A stretch of DNA of 64,000 nt from Candidatus Krumholzibacteriota bacterium (lineage in GTDB: Bacteria; Krumholzibacteriota; Krumholzibacteriia; LZORAL124-64-63). A model generated the notes under the pieces. It saw only the letters and a program-made list of their open reading frames with translations. It was not told where the DNA came from and ran no database searches. The position numbers and the translations under genes are program-made. Shown here piece by piece: positions 53,821 through 63,627 of this stretch (the first letter of the stretch is position 1; every line of letters starts with the position of its first letter). The stretch is from positions 1 to 64,000 of the forward strand of contig JAKLEB010000003.1 in the NCBI GenBank assembly GCA_022711765.1, in the 5' to 3' direction.

Positions 53821-54439
53821 CGGCGAAGTCCTCCGTTGGCCATCTGTATCTCCCTGATGGTTGTACCACACCAAGGGTGGTCGTCGGGAGTACAAGCCCT
53901 TGCCCCCGACTTCAATCCCGACTCAGCGCTAGTCTACCAGCGTCCCAGGGACTTTCACCCCGGTCGAGCCGGCTCGGTGCCCGGCAGTCGCGCACTCGTG
54001 AAGGTCAACACCTGAATCTCGCGCTGACCCCCCTGCGACTTGCGCGATGATGACTAGATATCTCGGACATCGTGTCGTCCTCCGCTCAAGGCTCCCGAGC
54101 GATCGGATCGCTCGCCTTCCTGGTCGCGATGGCCTGGCGCATGGTCTCCACGCTGCTCCGGACCAACCCGCAACTGGTCCCCGGACGACGCGGCGTCGAT
54201 CGCCTCCTGAATCACGAAGAAATCCCCGCTGCCGTTCTTCTCCACCCGCCAGGTGCGGGCCGTGGCCGTGCCCCGTGGAATCGCACGCCCTGATCGGGGC
54301 GAGCCCCGCTATTGATGGCAGCACGGAATCGAGACCGTCTATTCGTCGCAACCAAATCGCTCCGCCCGGCGTCCAATCCTCCGTCCCGGCGGACCGCCTC
54401 CCACCCCGATGGCGTTCCCCACCAACTGCGAGGTTCGCC
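53821..54439. other. Gene-free region with a decayed gene fragment
   Basis: About 620 bp lie between the gluzincin-like gene (minus) and the DUF5916 gene (plus). Frames here are short and composition is mixed. The only recognisable coding remnant is the parallel beta-helix start at 54156-54263 on the minus strand. The promoters of both flanking genes must lie here, but no clear -35/-10 pair was seen. Confidence 0.6.
54156..54263 (-). pseudogene. Relic of a pectin-lyase-fold (parallel beta-helix) gene
   Basis: On the minus strand this segment translates to ARTWRVEKNGSGDF, then FVIQEAIDAASSGDQLRVGP. That is the hallmark start of secreted right-handed beta-helix proteins (GSGDFxTIQxAIDAAxxGD). 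Immediately after GPE the frame turns into unrelated Arg/Gly-rich sequence and stops within ~30 codons. No signal peptide or downstream helix repeats remain. It therefore looks like the first strand turn of a deleted gene. Confidence 0.55.
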
Positions 54440-57082
<2,643 letters not shown>

Positions 57083-57122
57083 AGGGAAAAATCGGCCGCC
57101 CGCCGAGAGCGCGTATCAAAGC

Positions 57123-57152
57123 TTGACAGACGCCGAAGAAGGCGCAGATTAA
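57123..57152 (+). promoter_or_regulatory. Sigma-70 promoter of the candidate small RNA
   Basis: A perfect -35 box TTGACA (57123-57128) is followed after 18 bp by GATTAA (57147-57152), a four-of-six -10 match in a locally A+T-rich stretch. Start site expected near 57159. The distance to the next start codon (57538) is about 380 nt, with a terminator between. Confidence 0.6.
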
Positions 57153-57158
57153 TGAGCG

Positions 57159-57320
57159 CGCGTGGGCGGCAGCACCGCTGCCGTCGACGACGGGGCGGTC
57201 GTCTCCGGGTTCGAGGCGCCGGCTGACTGTGTTCCCGGTCATCCGGGGGCGTCGACCCGACTCGTTCGCCTCCCCCAGTCGAACCGGATAGGTCGCGGTC
57301 AGCATCTATCCTCTCTTTTT
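57159..57320 (+). ncRNA. Candidate structured small RNA or attenuated leader
   Basis: The ~160-nt stretch from the predicted start to the terminator can fold into consecutive hairpins. They are CGGCAGC/GCTGCCG (57167-57183, 3-nt loop), GACGAC/GTCGTC (57186-57203, 6-nt loop), CCCGG/CCGGG (57234-57247, TCAT loop) and the terminator stem. No open reading frame with a ribosome site lies inside. I recognise no known family (not 6S, SRP, tmRNA or RNase P). It could also be a transcription-attenuation leader of the lipoprotein/L,D-transpeptidase operon. Confidence 0.4.
57286..57320 (+). terminator. Intrinsic terminator of the candidate small RNA
   Basis: GGATAG (57286-57291) pairs with CTATCC (57306-57311), extendable by two more pairs inward, and is followed by TCTCTTTTT with a run of five T (57316-57320). 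It is one of the few hairpins in the window with a true T tract. The stem is short and modest in G+C. Confidence 0.55.
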
Positions 57321-57537
57321 GCCCGATGGGGCGGGGACGATCGGGGCCGGGAGCGGCGGACCGCTCTGGCGACGGGTCCAGGCAGTCGGCCGGCGACCCC
57401 GCGCCTTGCTTCTTTTGACGAACCCGCCGACGTGCCCGAGCTGTCGGTCGGGGTCGCTATGGAGATTCGCCGCCCCTGGAATGAACCGGGGTGACGGGGA
57501 GTCTTCTGGAATGCTCGGGGTTGACGGAGGGATCGCG

Positions 57538-58137
57538 ATGCGTAATGGCAAGATGGTGTTGGGAATCCTCGCTGGCCTGCTCATTCTCGCCCTCAGCGGT
57601 TGCGCGGACGCGCCCGCCGAGAAGATCCAGGCGACCCAGGCGGCTCTCGACTCCGCCAAGGCGGCGGCGGCCGAGAAGTATGCCAGCGCGAGCTGGATGC
57701 AGGCTCAGGACATGATGAACCAGGCTCAGGCCGAGCTTCAGGCCCAGGAGAAGAAGCTGGGGCTGTTCCGCTCGTACGGCAAGTCCGAGGAGCTGCTCGC
57801 GGCGGCCCAGTTGCAGGCCGAGAAGGCCGCGCAGGAAGCCGTTGCCGCCAAGGAAGCCGCCCGCCAGGCGACCGTGAGCGCGCTCGAGGCCGCTCGGACC
57901 GAGCTGCAGGCGACCGTCGATCTGCTCGCCACGGCGCCGCGCGGCAAGGACACGAAGGCGGAGATCGAGTCGATGCAGCAGGAGCTCGCGAGCCTCGCGA
58001 CCGTGCTCGACCAGGCTGCGACCCTGGTTCCGGCCGAGGATTTCGACGGCGCTCGCGCCCAGATCGAGCAGGTCAACGCGAAGGTCGCCGAGATCAAGGC
58101 TGACGTGATGGCCGCCATCGCCAAGGTCAAGAGGTAG
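57538..58137 (+). CDS. Coiled-coil lipoprotein (DUF4398-like)
   Basis: The 199-residue protein has a lipoprotein signal with lipobox LALSGC (C22) and then an almost entirely helical Ala/Glu/Lys/Gln-rich coiled coil (AQAELQAQEKKLGLFRSYGK, AAQLQAEKAAQEAVAAKEAA). The segment YASASWMQAQDMMNQAQAEL resembles DUF4398 lipoproteins that sit with peptidoglycan enzymes. GGAGG precedes ATG 57538 at 7 nt. The next gene starts 2 nt after its stop, so it leads a cell-wall operon of four genes and may tether or space the L,D-transpeptidases in the periplasm. Confidence 0.88.
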   Translation: MRNGKMVLGILAGLLILALSGCADAPAEKIQATQAALDSAKAAAAEKYASASWMQAQDMMNQAQAELQAQEKKLGLFRSYGKSEELLAAAQLQAEKAAQEAVAAKEAARQATVSALEAARTELQATVDLLATAPRGKDTKAEIESMQQELASLATVLDQAATLVPAEDFDGARAQIEQVNAKVAEIKADVMAAIAKVKR

Positions 58138-58139
58138 CA

Positions 58140-59243
58140 TTGAAGGCTCGTCGCCTCTGGCTCAGGTGGCTCACGGGGAGCCTGATCTTCGGAGTGGTCG
58201 TCGCAGCGGGGGTGGTCGGGTACTTCATGTACGCGCCGCCCCCGCTGCCCGAACTGGCGGTCTTGCGCGCCCGCCAGGCCTACCTGGCGGCGCAACTCGC
58301 GCCGCCACTGGCGCCGGCCGAACTCGCTCGCGCCGATTCGCTCAAGACGACCATGGAGACCCTCTACGCGGCGGAGAACGCCCGCCTGGTGCGCTTCCGC
58401 CCGAACCTGGAGCTCGAGCGGACGGCCAACCTCCTGGCGGTCGTCGCGGCCACGGCCGAGACGACGGCCATGACCCGCCGCGACGCCCAGTTGCACGACA
58501 GCCGCATCCGGCGCGAGGAACTCACCGAGCGCCTGCGCGCGATGCGCAGCCTGGTCGAGACCCAGCCCGGCGCCAAGACGCTGCGGGTCGCTTACAACCG
58601 GGCCGAGGTGGCGCTCGGCGCGGTCCGGAAGATGGAACGGCAGGGCAGCCTGCGCTCGCTCGCCGCCCAGCTCGACTCGGCGTCCGCGGCCGTCGCGCGC
58701 GCCGAGACGCTGCTCGACCGGCGCACGGTCCGACTCTACGATCCGGTCCTGCGGCGCAACTGGCAGACCTGGGTCGACGAGGCCGTGGCCGGCTCCAGCA
58801 CCCGCAAGCCGGCGATCGTGGTCGACAAGCTGCGCCGGCGCTGCGTCGTCGTGCGCAACGGCAAGGTCGTGGCGCAGTATCGCGCGGAATTCGGGCGCAA
58901 CGGACTCGTGGACAAGCTGCATGCCGGCGACGGCGCGACGCCGGAAGGGCAGTATCGGGTCAGCCGGAAGAACCAGGGCAGCCGTTTCTACCGCGCCCTG
59001 CTGCTCGACTATCCGAACGCCGCCGACCTCGCAGAATACGAGCGGGCGCGTCGCCAGGGTCGCATCCGGTCCGGGATCGGCCCGGGCGGCCTGATCGAGA
59101 TCCACGGCCACGGCGGGCGCAATACCGACTGGACCGATGGCTGCGTCGCCCTGCGGGACCAGGACATCGAACATCTGTTCAAGCTGGTCGAGGTCGGCAC
59201 GCCGGTGACGATCGTCGGGACCGCGCGCCTGCCGGGAGATTGA
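58140..59243 (+). CDS. L,D-transpeptidase (YkuD family) with coiled-coil stalk
   Basis: The 367-residue protein has an N-terminal membrane anchor (LTGSLIFGVVVAAGVVGYFMY), about 170 residues of charged helix, and a C-terminal YkuD domain. The active site reads IEIHGHGGRNTDWTDGCVAL, with catalytic Cys near residue 335. TDGC replaces SHGC, which is usual in one L,D-transpeptidase subgroup. It crosslinks or attaches peptides to peptidoglycan mesodiaminopimelate. Start TTG 58140 has GAGG 5 nt upstream. It is followed 38 nt later by a second L,D-transpeptidase. Confidence 0.88.
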   Translation: MKARRLWLRWLTGSLIFGVVVAAGVVGYFMYAPPPLPELAVLRARQAYLAAQLAPPLAPAELARADSLKTTMETLYAAENARLVRFRPNLELERTANLLAVVAATAETTAMTRRDAQLHDSRIRREELTERLRAMRSLVETQPGAKTLRVAYNRAEVALGAVRKMERQGSLRSLAAQLDSASAAVARAETLLDRRTVRLYDPVLRRNWQTWVDEAVAGSSTRKPAIVVDKLRRRCVVVRNGKVVAQYRAEFGRNGLVDKLHAGDGATPEGQYRVSRKNQGSRFYRALLLDYPNAADLAEYERARRQGRIRSGIGPGGLIEIHGHGGRNTDWTDGCVALRDQDIEHLFKLVEVGTPVTIVGTARLPGD

Positions 59244-59281
59244 CCGCAGCGGAGATCCAGGAATGGCGTGGAGGAATCATC

Positions 59282-59911
59282 ATGAAGCTCTCGCGCTGGC
59301 GACTGGCATTGCTGGTCGTGGCCGTCGCCGTCGGCGGCCTGATCGTGGGGCTCCAGCGGGGGGCCTATCGGGACCGTCCGGGCAGCGAGGTGATCTTCGC
59401 CGTCGGCGGCGAGGCGCCGACCTCGCGAACGCTCGCCAAGCTCGACAAGGAGCTGGATCAGCAGCGGCCGCGGGGGGTGTACCTGACGGTCGACACGGTC
59501 GCCAACAAGCTGCAGGTGCGCCGGGGAGGGGAGGTCCTGCGCGACGCGACCTGCTCGGCCGGCACCGGCTCGATCCTCGAGGATCCGAAGACCGGCAAGC
59601 GCTGGGTCTTCGACACGCCGCACGGTATCCGGACGGTGCGGGAGAAGAAGCGCAACCCCGTCTGGACCCGCCCCGACTGGTCGTACGTGGAATCGGGCGA
59701 GGACCTGCCCGCGCGCTGGACCGACCGGCGCGATCACAACGTGCTCGGCGACTGGGCGCTGTACCTGGGCGACGGCTACATGATCCACGGCACGCTGTTT
59801 CAGCGGTACCTGGGCCGCAACGTGACCCACGGGTGCATCCGGCTGGGCGACGACGACCTGGAGTTCGTCGCCAAGAACACGCCCATCGGCGCCTCCGTGC
59901 TGCTGTTCTGA
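59282..59911 (+). CDS. Short L,D-transpeptidase (YkuD family)
   Basis: The 209-residue protein has an N-terminal anchor (RLALLVVAVAVGGLIVGL) and a compact YkuD domain. YLTVDTVANKLQVRRGGEVL is the first strand pair, YMIHGTLF carries the conserved His, and NVTHGCIRL carries the catalytic Cys near residue 185. GGAGG lies 7 nt before ATG 59282. Its stop TGA (59909-59911) overlaps a CTG that begins the next open frame. Together with the longer enzyme upstream it gives the operon two transpeptidases of different reach. Confidence 0.93.
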   Translation: MKLSRWRLALLVVAVAVGGLIVGLQRGAYRDRPGSEVIFAVGGEAPTSRTLAKLDKELDQQRPRGVYLTVDTVANKLQVRRGGEVLRDATCSAGTGSILEDPKTGKRWVFDTPHGIRTVREKKRNPVWTRPDWSYVESGEDLPARWTDRRDHNVLGDWALYLGDGYMIHGTLFQRYLGRNVTHGCIRLGDDDLEFVAKNTPIGASVLLF

Positions 59912-60627
59912 GCCTGCTCTGGCTCGCGCTCGCGGCGCCGGCGTTCGCCGCGACCGCGGCGAGCGGGGTCGTGCCCGGGGCGGCGCGCGAGGCCTTCCTG
60001 CGCACCGAGATCAAGGCGGCGCGGTCCCGTACGTTCTATCTCGTGCTCGATCCGGCGGCCGCGACCCTGCAGCTGCGACTCCAGCACGTCGATCTGCTCT
60101 CGCTGCCGGTCAAGGCGCGATTCGGCCGGCCGCGCTGGGCGGGGGGCGACGCGCCGATCTGGCCGGCCATCGCCTGCACGCTCGCGACCCACGTCGAGGA
60201 ACCGGAGCGGCCGCTCCTCAAACCCGGTCAGCCCGAGGGCGCAGGCGGCGAGGGTGGCGAGACCGGCGGCGGCCCGGCGGCCGGCGCCGCCGACTCGTCG
60301 TCGCCGGCCATCACCGTCGAGGCGATCCAGGCCGCGCGCGAACGCTTCATGGAGGGTCTGCCGGCGAAGTACTGGCTCGAGTTCGAGCCCGATCTCGACA
60401 TCCTCGTCCTCGGCGAGACCGCGACCACCGGTCTCGGCGGCTGGTGGCGCGGCTTCCGGTGGAGCCTCGGCGAGGCCTGGCAGGGAATGCTCGACGGGCT
60501 CGCGCGCCGCCAACCCCGCACGCGTCTGATCCTGGAGATGAGTCCCGCCGACGCCCGCCGGCTGTACCTCGTGCTCGAGCCGAAGATGGCGCTCCTGATC
60601 GAACCCCCCGCGCCCGCCGAAGGCTAG
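59908..60627 (+). CDS. Secreted accessory protein of the L,D-transpeptidase operon (CTG start)
   Basis: The 239-residue frame begins with a signal peptide (SLLWLALAAPAFAA) and has two halves: RTFYLVLDPAAATLQLRLQHVDLLSLPVKARFGRPRW, and after a Gly-rich linker, YWLEFEPDLDILVLGE up to RLYLVLEPKMALLIEP. No ATG, GTG or TTG lies before the signal peptide in frame. The best start is CTG 59908, overlapping the previous TGA as CTGA. A GTG at about 59965 would lose the signal peptide. Third-position bias is that of a real gene. The strands resemble YkuD N-terminal segments but the His/Cys site is missing, so it is probably non-catalytic. Confidence 0.72.
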   Translation: MSLLWLALAAPAFAATAASGVVPGAAREAFLRTEIKAARSRTFYLVLDPAAATLQLRLQHVDLLSLPVKARFGRPRWAGGDAPIWPAIACTLATHVEEPERPLLKPGQPEGAGGEGGETGGGPAAGAADSSSPAITVEAIQAARERFMEGLPAKYWLEFEPDLDILVLGETATTGLGGWWRGFRWSLGEAWQGMLDGLARRQPRTRLILEMSPADARRLYLVLEPKMALLIEPPAPAEG

Positions 60628-60645
60628 CGGCCGGCGCCGGCCGAC

Positions 60646-61047
60646 CTAGCTCATGTCCACGATCCGCTGCCAGATCCCGTCCGGCACCGCCATCACCGAC
60701 AGCCGCGAGATCCGCACCAGGTCGAACGCCGCGAACGCCGAGTCAGCCTTGATCGCCGCGAGCGTCACGGGCTGCGCGAATCGCCGCACGGGCACGAGAT
60801 CGACCACGACCAGCCTCGGGTCGTCGTGCGCCGGGTCCGGATAGGGACCGCGGGCGACCCGGGCCACGCCCACGATCGCCCGCGCCTTGCCCGAATGGTA
60901 GACGAACACCTCGTCGCCGACCGTGAATCGCCGCAGGTGGCCGAGGGCCGTCGCGTTGCGCACTCCGTCCCAGACGCCGCGACCGTCGTGCGCGAGGTCG
61001 TCGTACGAGTACACGTCGGGCTCGGTCTTGACCAGCCAGCGCGCCAT
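60646..61047 (-). CDS. EVE-domain protein
   Basis: The 133-residue protein is a complete single EVE (PUA-like) domain: WLVKTEPDVYSYDDLAHDG, GVWDGVRNATALGHLRRFTVGDEVFVYHSG and IVGVARV. EVE domains bind modified bases in DNA or RNA (thymocytin type). The start is ATG 61047 with a weak ribosome site. The 5' neighbour on the same strand is the M14 peptidase 15 nt upstream, probably by chance of tight packing. No restriction or toxin gene is adjacent. Confidence 0.92.
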   Translation of the reverse strand: MARWLVKTEPDVYSYDDLAHDGRGVWDGVRNATALGHLRRFTVGDEVFVYHSGKARAIVGVARVARGPYPDPAHDDPRLVVVDLVPVRRFAQPVTLAAIKADSAFAAFDLVRISRLSVMAVPDGIWQRIVDMS

Positions 61048-61062
61048 CGCCCGGGCGTCCCG

Positions 61063-63513
61063 CTACTTCGCCAGCACGAGCTTGCGGCTCAACTCGACGC
61101 CGTCCGGCGTGAGCAGGCGCACGAAGTAGAGGCCGCTCGCCACCGGCCGGCCCAGCGCGTCGCGTCCGTTCCAGGTGACCGCGTGGTCGCCCGCCGCCAG
61201 GTCCTCCCGCACCAGGCTCTTGACGAGCCGGCCGTTCAGGTCGAAGACGCCGAGGTGCGTCGCGCCCGGCGTCGGAACGCGGAAGTGCAGAGTGGTCAGC
61301 GGGTTGAACGGGTTGGGCGCCGCCGCGAGGTCGGCGCGCAGCGCCGCGGGAGCCGCGTCGCCGCCGCCGGGCTCGCCGGGGACGCCGGTCGCGCCGCCGA
61401 AATCGCCGACGATCAGGACATCGTCGACGCCGGCCTCCACCAGGGAGCCGCCGGCACCCTCGTCGCGCGCCGTGAACCGCAGCCGGACGCGCGCGGGCGC
61501 GGCGAAGTAGTCGGTCACCAGGAACTGGCGTTCGGTCCACTCCGCGGCCGAGGTGAGCGTGTGCTCGACCGAGGTCCAGGTCTGGCCGCCGTCGTTCGAG
61601 ACGTCGACGTCCCAGTAGTCCTCGCCGGGACTGTTGCCCCGGTCGTTCGAGAACCAGCGCCAGAAACGCACCGCGACGGCCTCGCCGCCGGTCATGTCGT
61701 AGACGGGCGAGTAGAGCGTCGTCTTGCCGCCGTCGACGTCGGCGTAGCCGGCGGCCTGGCCCGCGACGTGCTGGCCGGTGACCCAGCACTGCGCGCCGGC
61801 CGGGCTGTGGTCGTCCTCGGGCTGCACGACGTAGCCGTTGTAGACGGTGCCGACCGGGTCGACGCGCACCCAGAGGCCGGAGGTCGCATCGTCGTCGGGC
61901 GCGCCGGTCGTCCAGCCCCGGTCGGCCTCCATGTCGTGGGCGAACCCGGATCCGATCTCGTAGGTGTAGAGCGCGTCCGGCGCGCCGCGCGGCGCGGTGC
62001 CGGCGTGGCCGTGGACGTCGGCCGCGGCGATGTAGTACTCGACGACCACGCCGTCGCCCGGGATCTCGGGGATCGTGCCGCCGAACTCGCCGGGCGTCCC
62101 GGTGGGCGAGAGCGGCAGCTCGACCCAGGCGCCGCCGTTCAGGCGCCAGGACAGCACGACGCTCGCCGGGTCGATCGCCGCGCCGCCGAAGCCCGCGATC
62201 GCGACCGTCACGTCCTGCGGCCCCGCGTAGGGGTGCTGGAACTCGAGCGGCGTGTGCGTGAACGAGGGGCCGCGCAGGTCGCTCGCCACGGCGATCAGGT
62301 AGAGCGACGGCCAGAGGTTCTCGTCGAAGAGGGGCTGGCGTTCGCTGTCGGACGGCCAGAAGCCCGTGTTGCCGATCTCGGTGGTGAAGCCGAAGACCTT
62401 GGTGTGCGCGTCCTGCTGGCCGTAATCCCAGTCGAAGCTGCCGCCGCAGACCTCGTAGAGCACCTCGGGCGGCTGGCCCGGCGTGTAGCCGTTGAACTGG
62501 ACCATGGCCGCGGCGAGCTCGACGAAGGTCGCGTGGTCGGGCGTGTCGGCGGACGTGTAGCCCCACGGGTAGAGCGTGAGGTCGGCATAGGTGTGGAAGC
62601 TCTGCCGGATCACGAAGTCGTGGGCGTCGACGAGCTGCATGATCGCCTGGGTCTCGGGCTCGCTGCCCGCGGACGGCCCGCGGTAGGTCTCGTCGCCCGG
62701 GTAGCCGCTGCTCCCGCCCGCGCACCCCCACTCGTAGGGATAGTTGCGGTTGCAGTCGACGCCGTAGGTACCGTCGCCGTTGTTGCGCCGGTTCTTGCGC
62801 CACATGCCGCCGCCGTCGGGGCTGTTCTGCTCGTTGTACACGAACCCGTCGGGATTGACGAAGGGTACGAGGTAGACCTCGTTCTCCTCGACGAGCTGCA
62901 CGATCTGGGGGTCGCCCGCGCGGTACTGCTCGGCGAGGTACGCGGCGAGCATGAGCACCATCTCCGAGGACATGACCTCGCGCGCGTGGTGCAGCGCGTC
63001 GAAGAGCACCTCGGGCTCATCCGGCTCGTCGACGGCGGGATTGTCCGACACCCTCACGCACCAGATGTTGCGGCCCTGGTGGCTCCAGCCGAGCGTCCAT
63101 TTCGGGCTGACGACCTCGGGGTACTGCGCGGCGAGCTGGTCGAGCCAGGCCACGCCCTCGTCGTAGGTGTGGTAGAGGCCGAAGTTGTCGCGGTTGCCGT
63201 TGCGCTCCGCGTAGTACGTCTCGAGGTCGTCCACGAGGACCTCGACCCGCGAGCCGCGGCCGAGCCACTCGGGGACCTCGTCGCGCTCGACCACGATGTC
63301 GGCGAACACGCCGGCGCGGCCGGCAACCACGTCCCAGCGGGCCTGGCCGGCGCGGAAGACGTCCTGGTCGGCCTCCGTCTCGAGCCAGAAGCGGATCAGG
63401 GCGTGGGAGCCCGGAGCTGCCGCCGCGGCGAGGGCCGGCAGCGCGAGGGCGAGGACGAGAGCGAGCGCGGCGAAGGCGCCGGCGCGGCGGGCGAGGCGGC
63501 TGGTCGTGGTCAA
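61063..63513 (-). CDS. Secreted M14 carboxypeptidase with C-terminal sorting domain
   Basis: The 816-residue protein has a signal peptide (ALALVLALALPALAAAAA) and an N-terminal propeptide. The M14 domain has zinc ligands in ALHHAREVMSSE (near 175), the third in SFHTYADLTLYPWG, and FTTEIGNTGFWPS with the catalytic Glu. An Ig-like region and an MAM/laminin-G-like sandwich follow. It ends in a FlgD/T9SS-type domain with PNPFNPLTTLHF and ASGLYFVRL. TTG 63513 has GGGAG 6 nt upstream. It is an exported zinc carboxypeptidase displayed at or released from the surface. Confidence 0.94.
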   Translation of the reverse strand: MTTTSRLARRAGAFAALALVLALALPALAAAAAPGSHALIRFWLETEADQDVFRAGQARWDVVAGRAGVFADIVVERDEVPEWLGRGSRVEVLVDDLETYYAERNGNRDNFGLYHTYDEGVAWLDQLAAQYPEVVSPKWTLGWSHQGRNIWCVRVSDNPAVDEPDEPEVLFDALHHAREVMSSEMVLMLAAYLAEQYRAGDPQIVQLVEENEVYLVPFVNPDGFVYNEQNSPDGGGMWRKNRRNNGDGTYGVDCNRNYPYEWGCAGGSSGYPGDETYRGPSAGSEPETQAIMQLVDAHDFVIRQSFHTYADLTLYPWGYTSADTPDHATFVELAAAMVQFNGYTPGQPPEVLYEVCGGSFDWDYGQQDAHTKVFGFTTEIGNTGFWPSDSERQPLFDENLWPSLYLIAVASDLRGPSFTHTPLEFQHPYAGPQDVTVAIAGFGGAAIDPASVVLSWRLNGGAWVELPLSPTGTPGEFGGTIPEIPGDGVVVEYYIAAADVHGHAGTAPRGAPDALYTYEIGSGFAHDMEADRGWTTGAPDDDATSGLWVRVDPVGTVYNGYVVQPEDDHSPAGAQCWVTGQHVAGQAAGYADVDGGKTTLYSPVYDMTGGEAVAVRFWRWFSNDRGNSPGEDYWDVDVSNDGGQTWTSVEHTLTSAAEWTERQFLVTDYFAAPARVRLRFTARDEGAGGSLVEAGVDDVLIVGDFGGATGVPGEPGGGDAAPAALRADLAAAPNPFNPLTTLHFRVPTPGATHLGVFDLNGRLVKSLVREDLAAGDHAVTWNGRDALGRPVASGLYFVRLLTPDGVELSRKLVLAK

Positions 63514-63627
63514 GGTCGTCTCCCTGGTCGGAACCGGATCGCGGGGTGGGCACGGACCATTGTAGCAGATTCGCCGGGCGCGCGTCAGCCGCCGGCGCGA
63601 TCGGAACGCGAGGTCCGCCCGCGGGGG

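Larger units (their letters stand above)
57083..57537. other. Intergenic region with a promoter-to-terminator unit
   Basis: The 455 bp between the DUF5916 gene and the lipoprotein gene contain a strong sigma-70-like promoter at 57123-57152 and an intrinsic-type terminator at 57286-57320. The span between is rich in small hairpins (see the ncRNA entry). From 57321 to 57537 there is a 6-bp hairpin with loop CGGA near 57352, but no clear second promoter for the lipoprotein operon. Confidence 0.65.
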
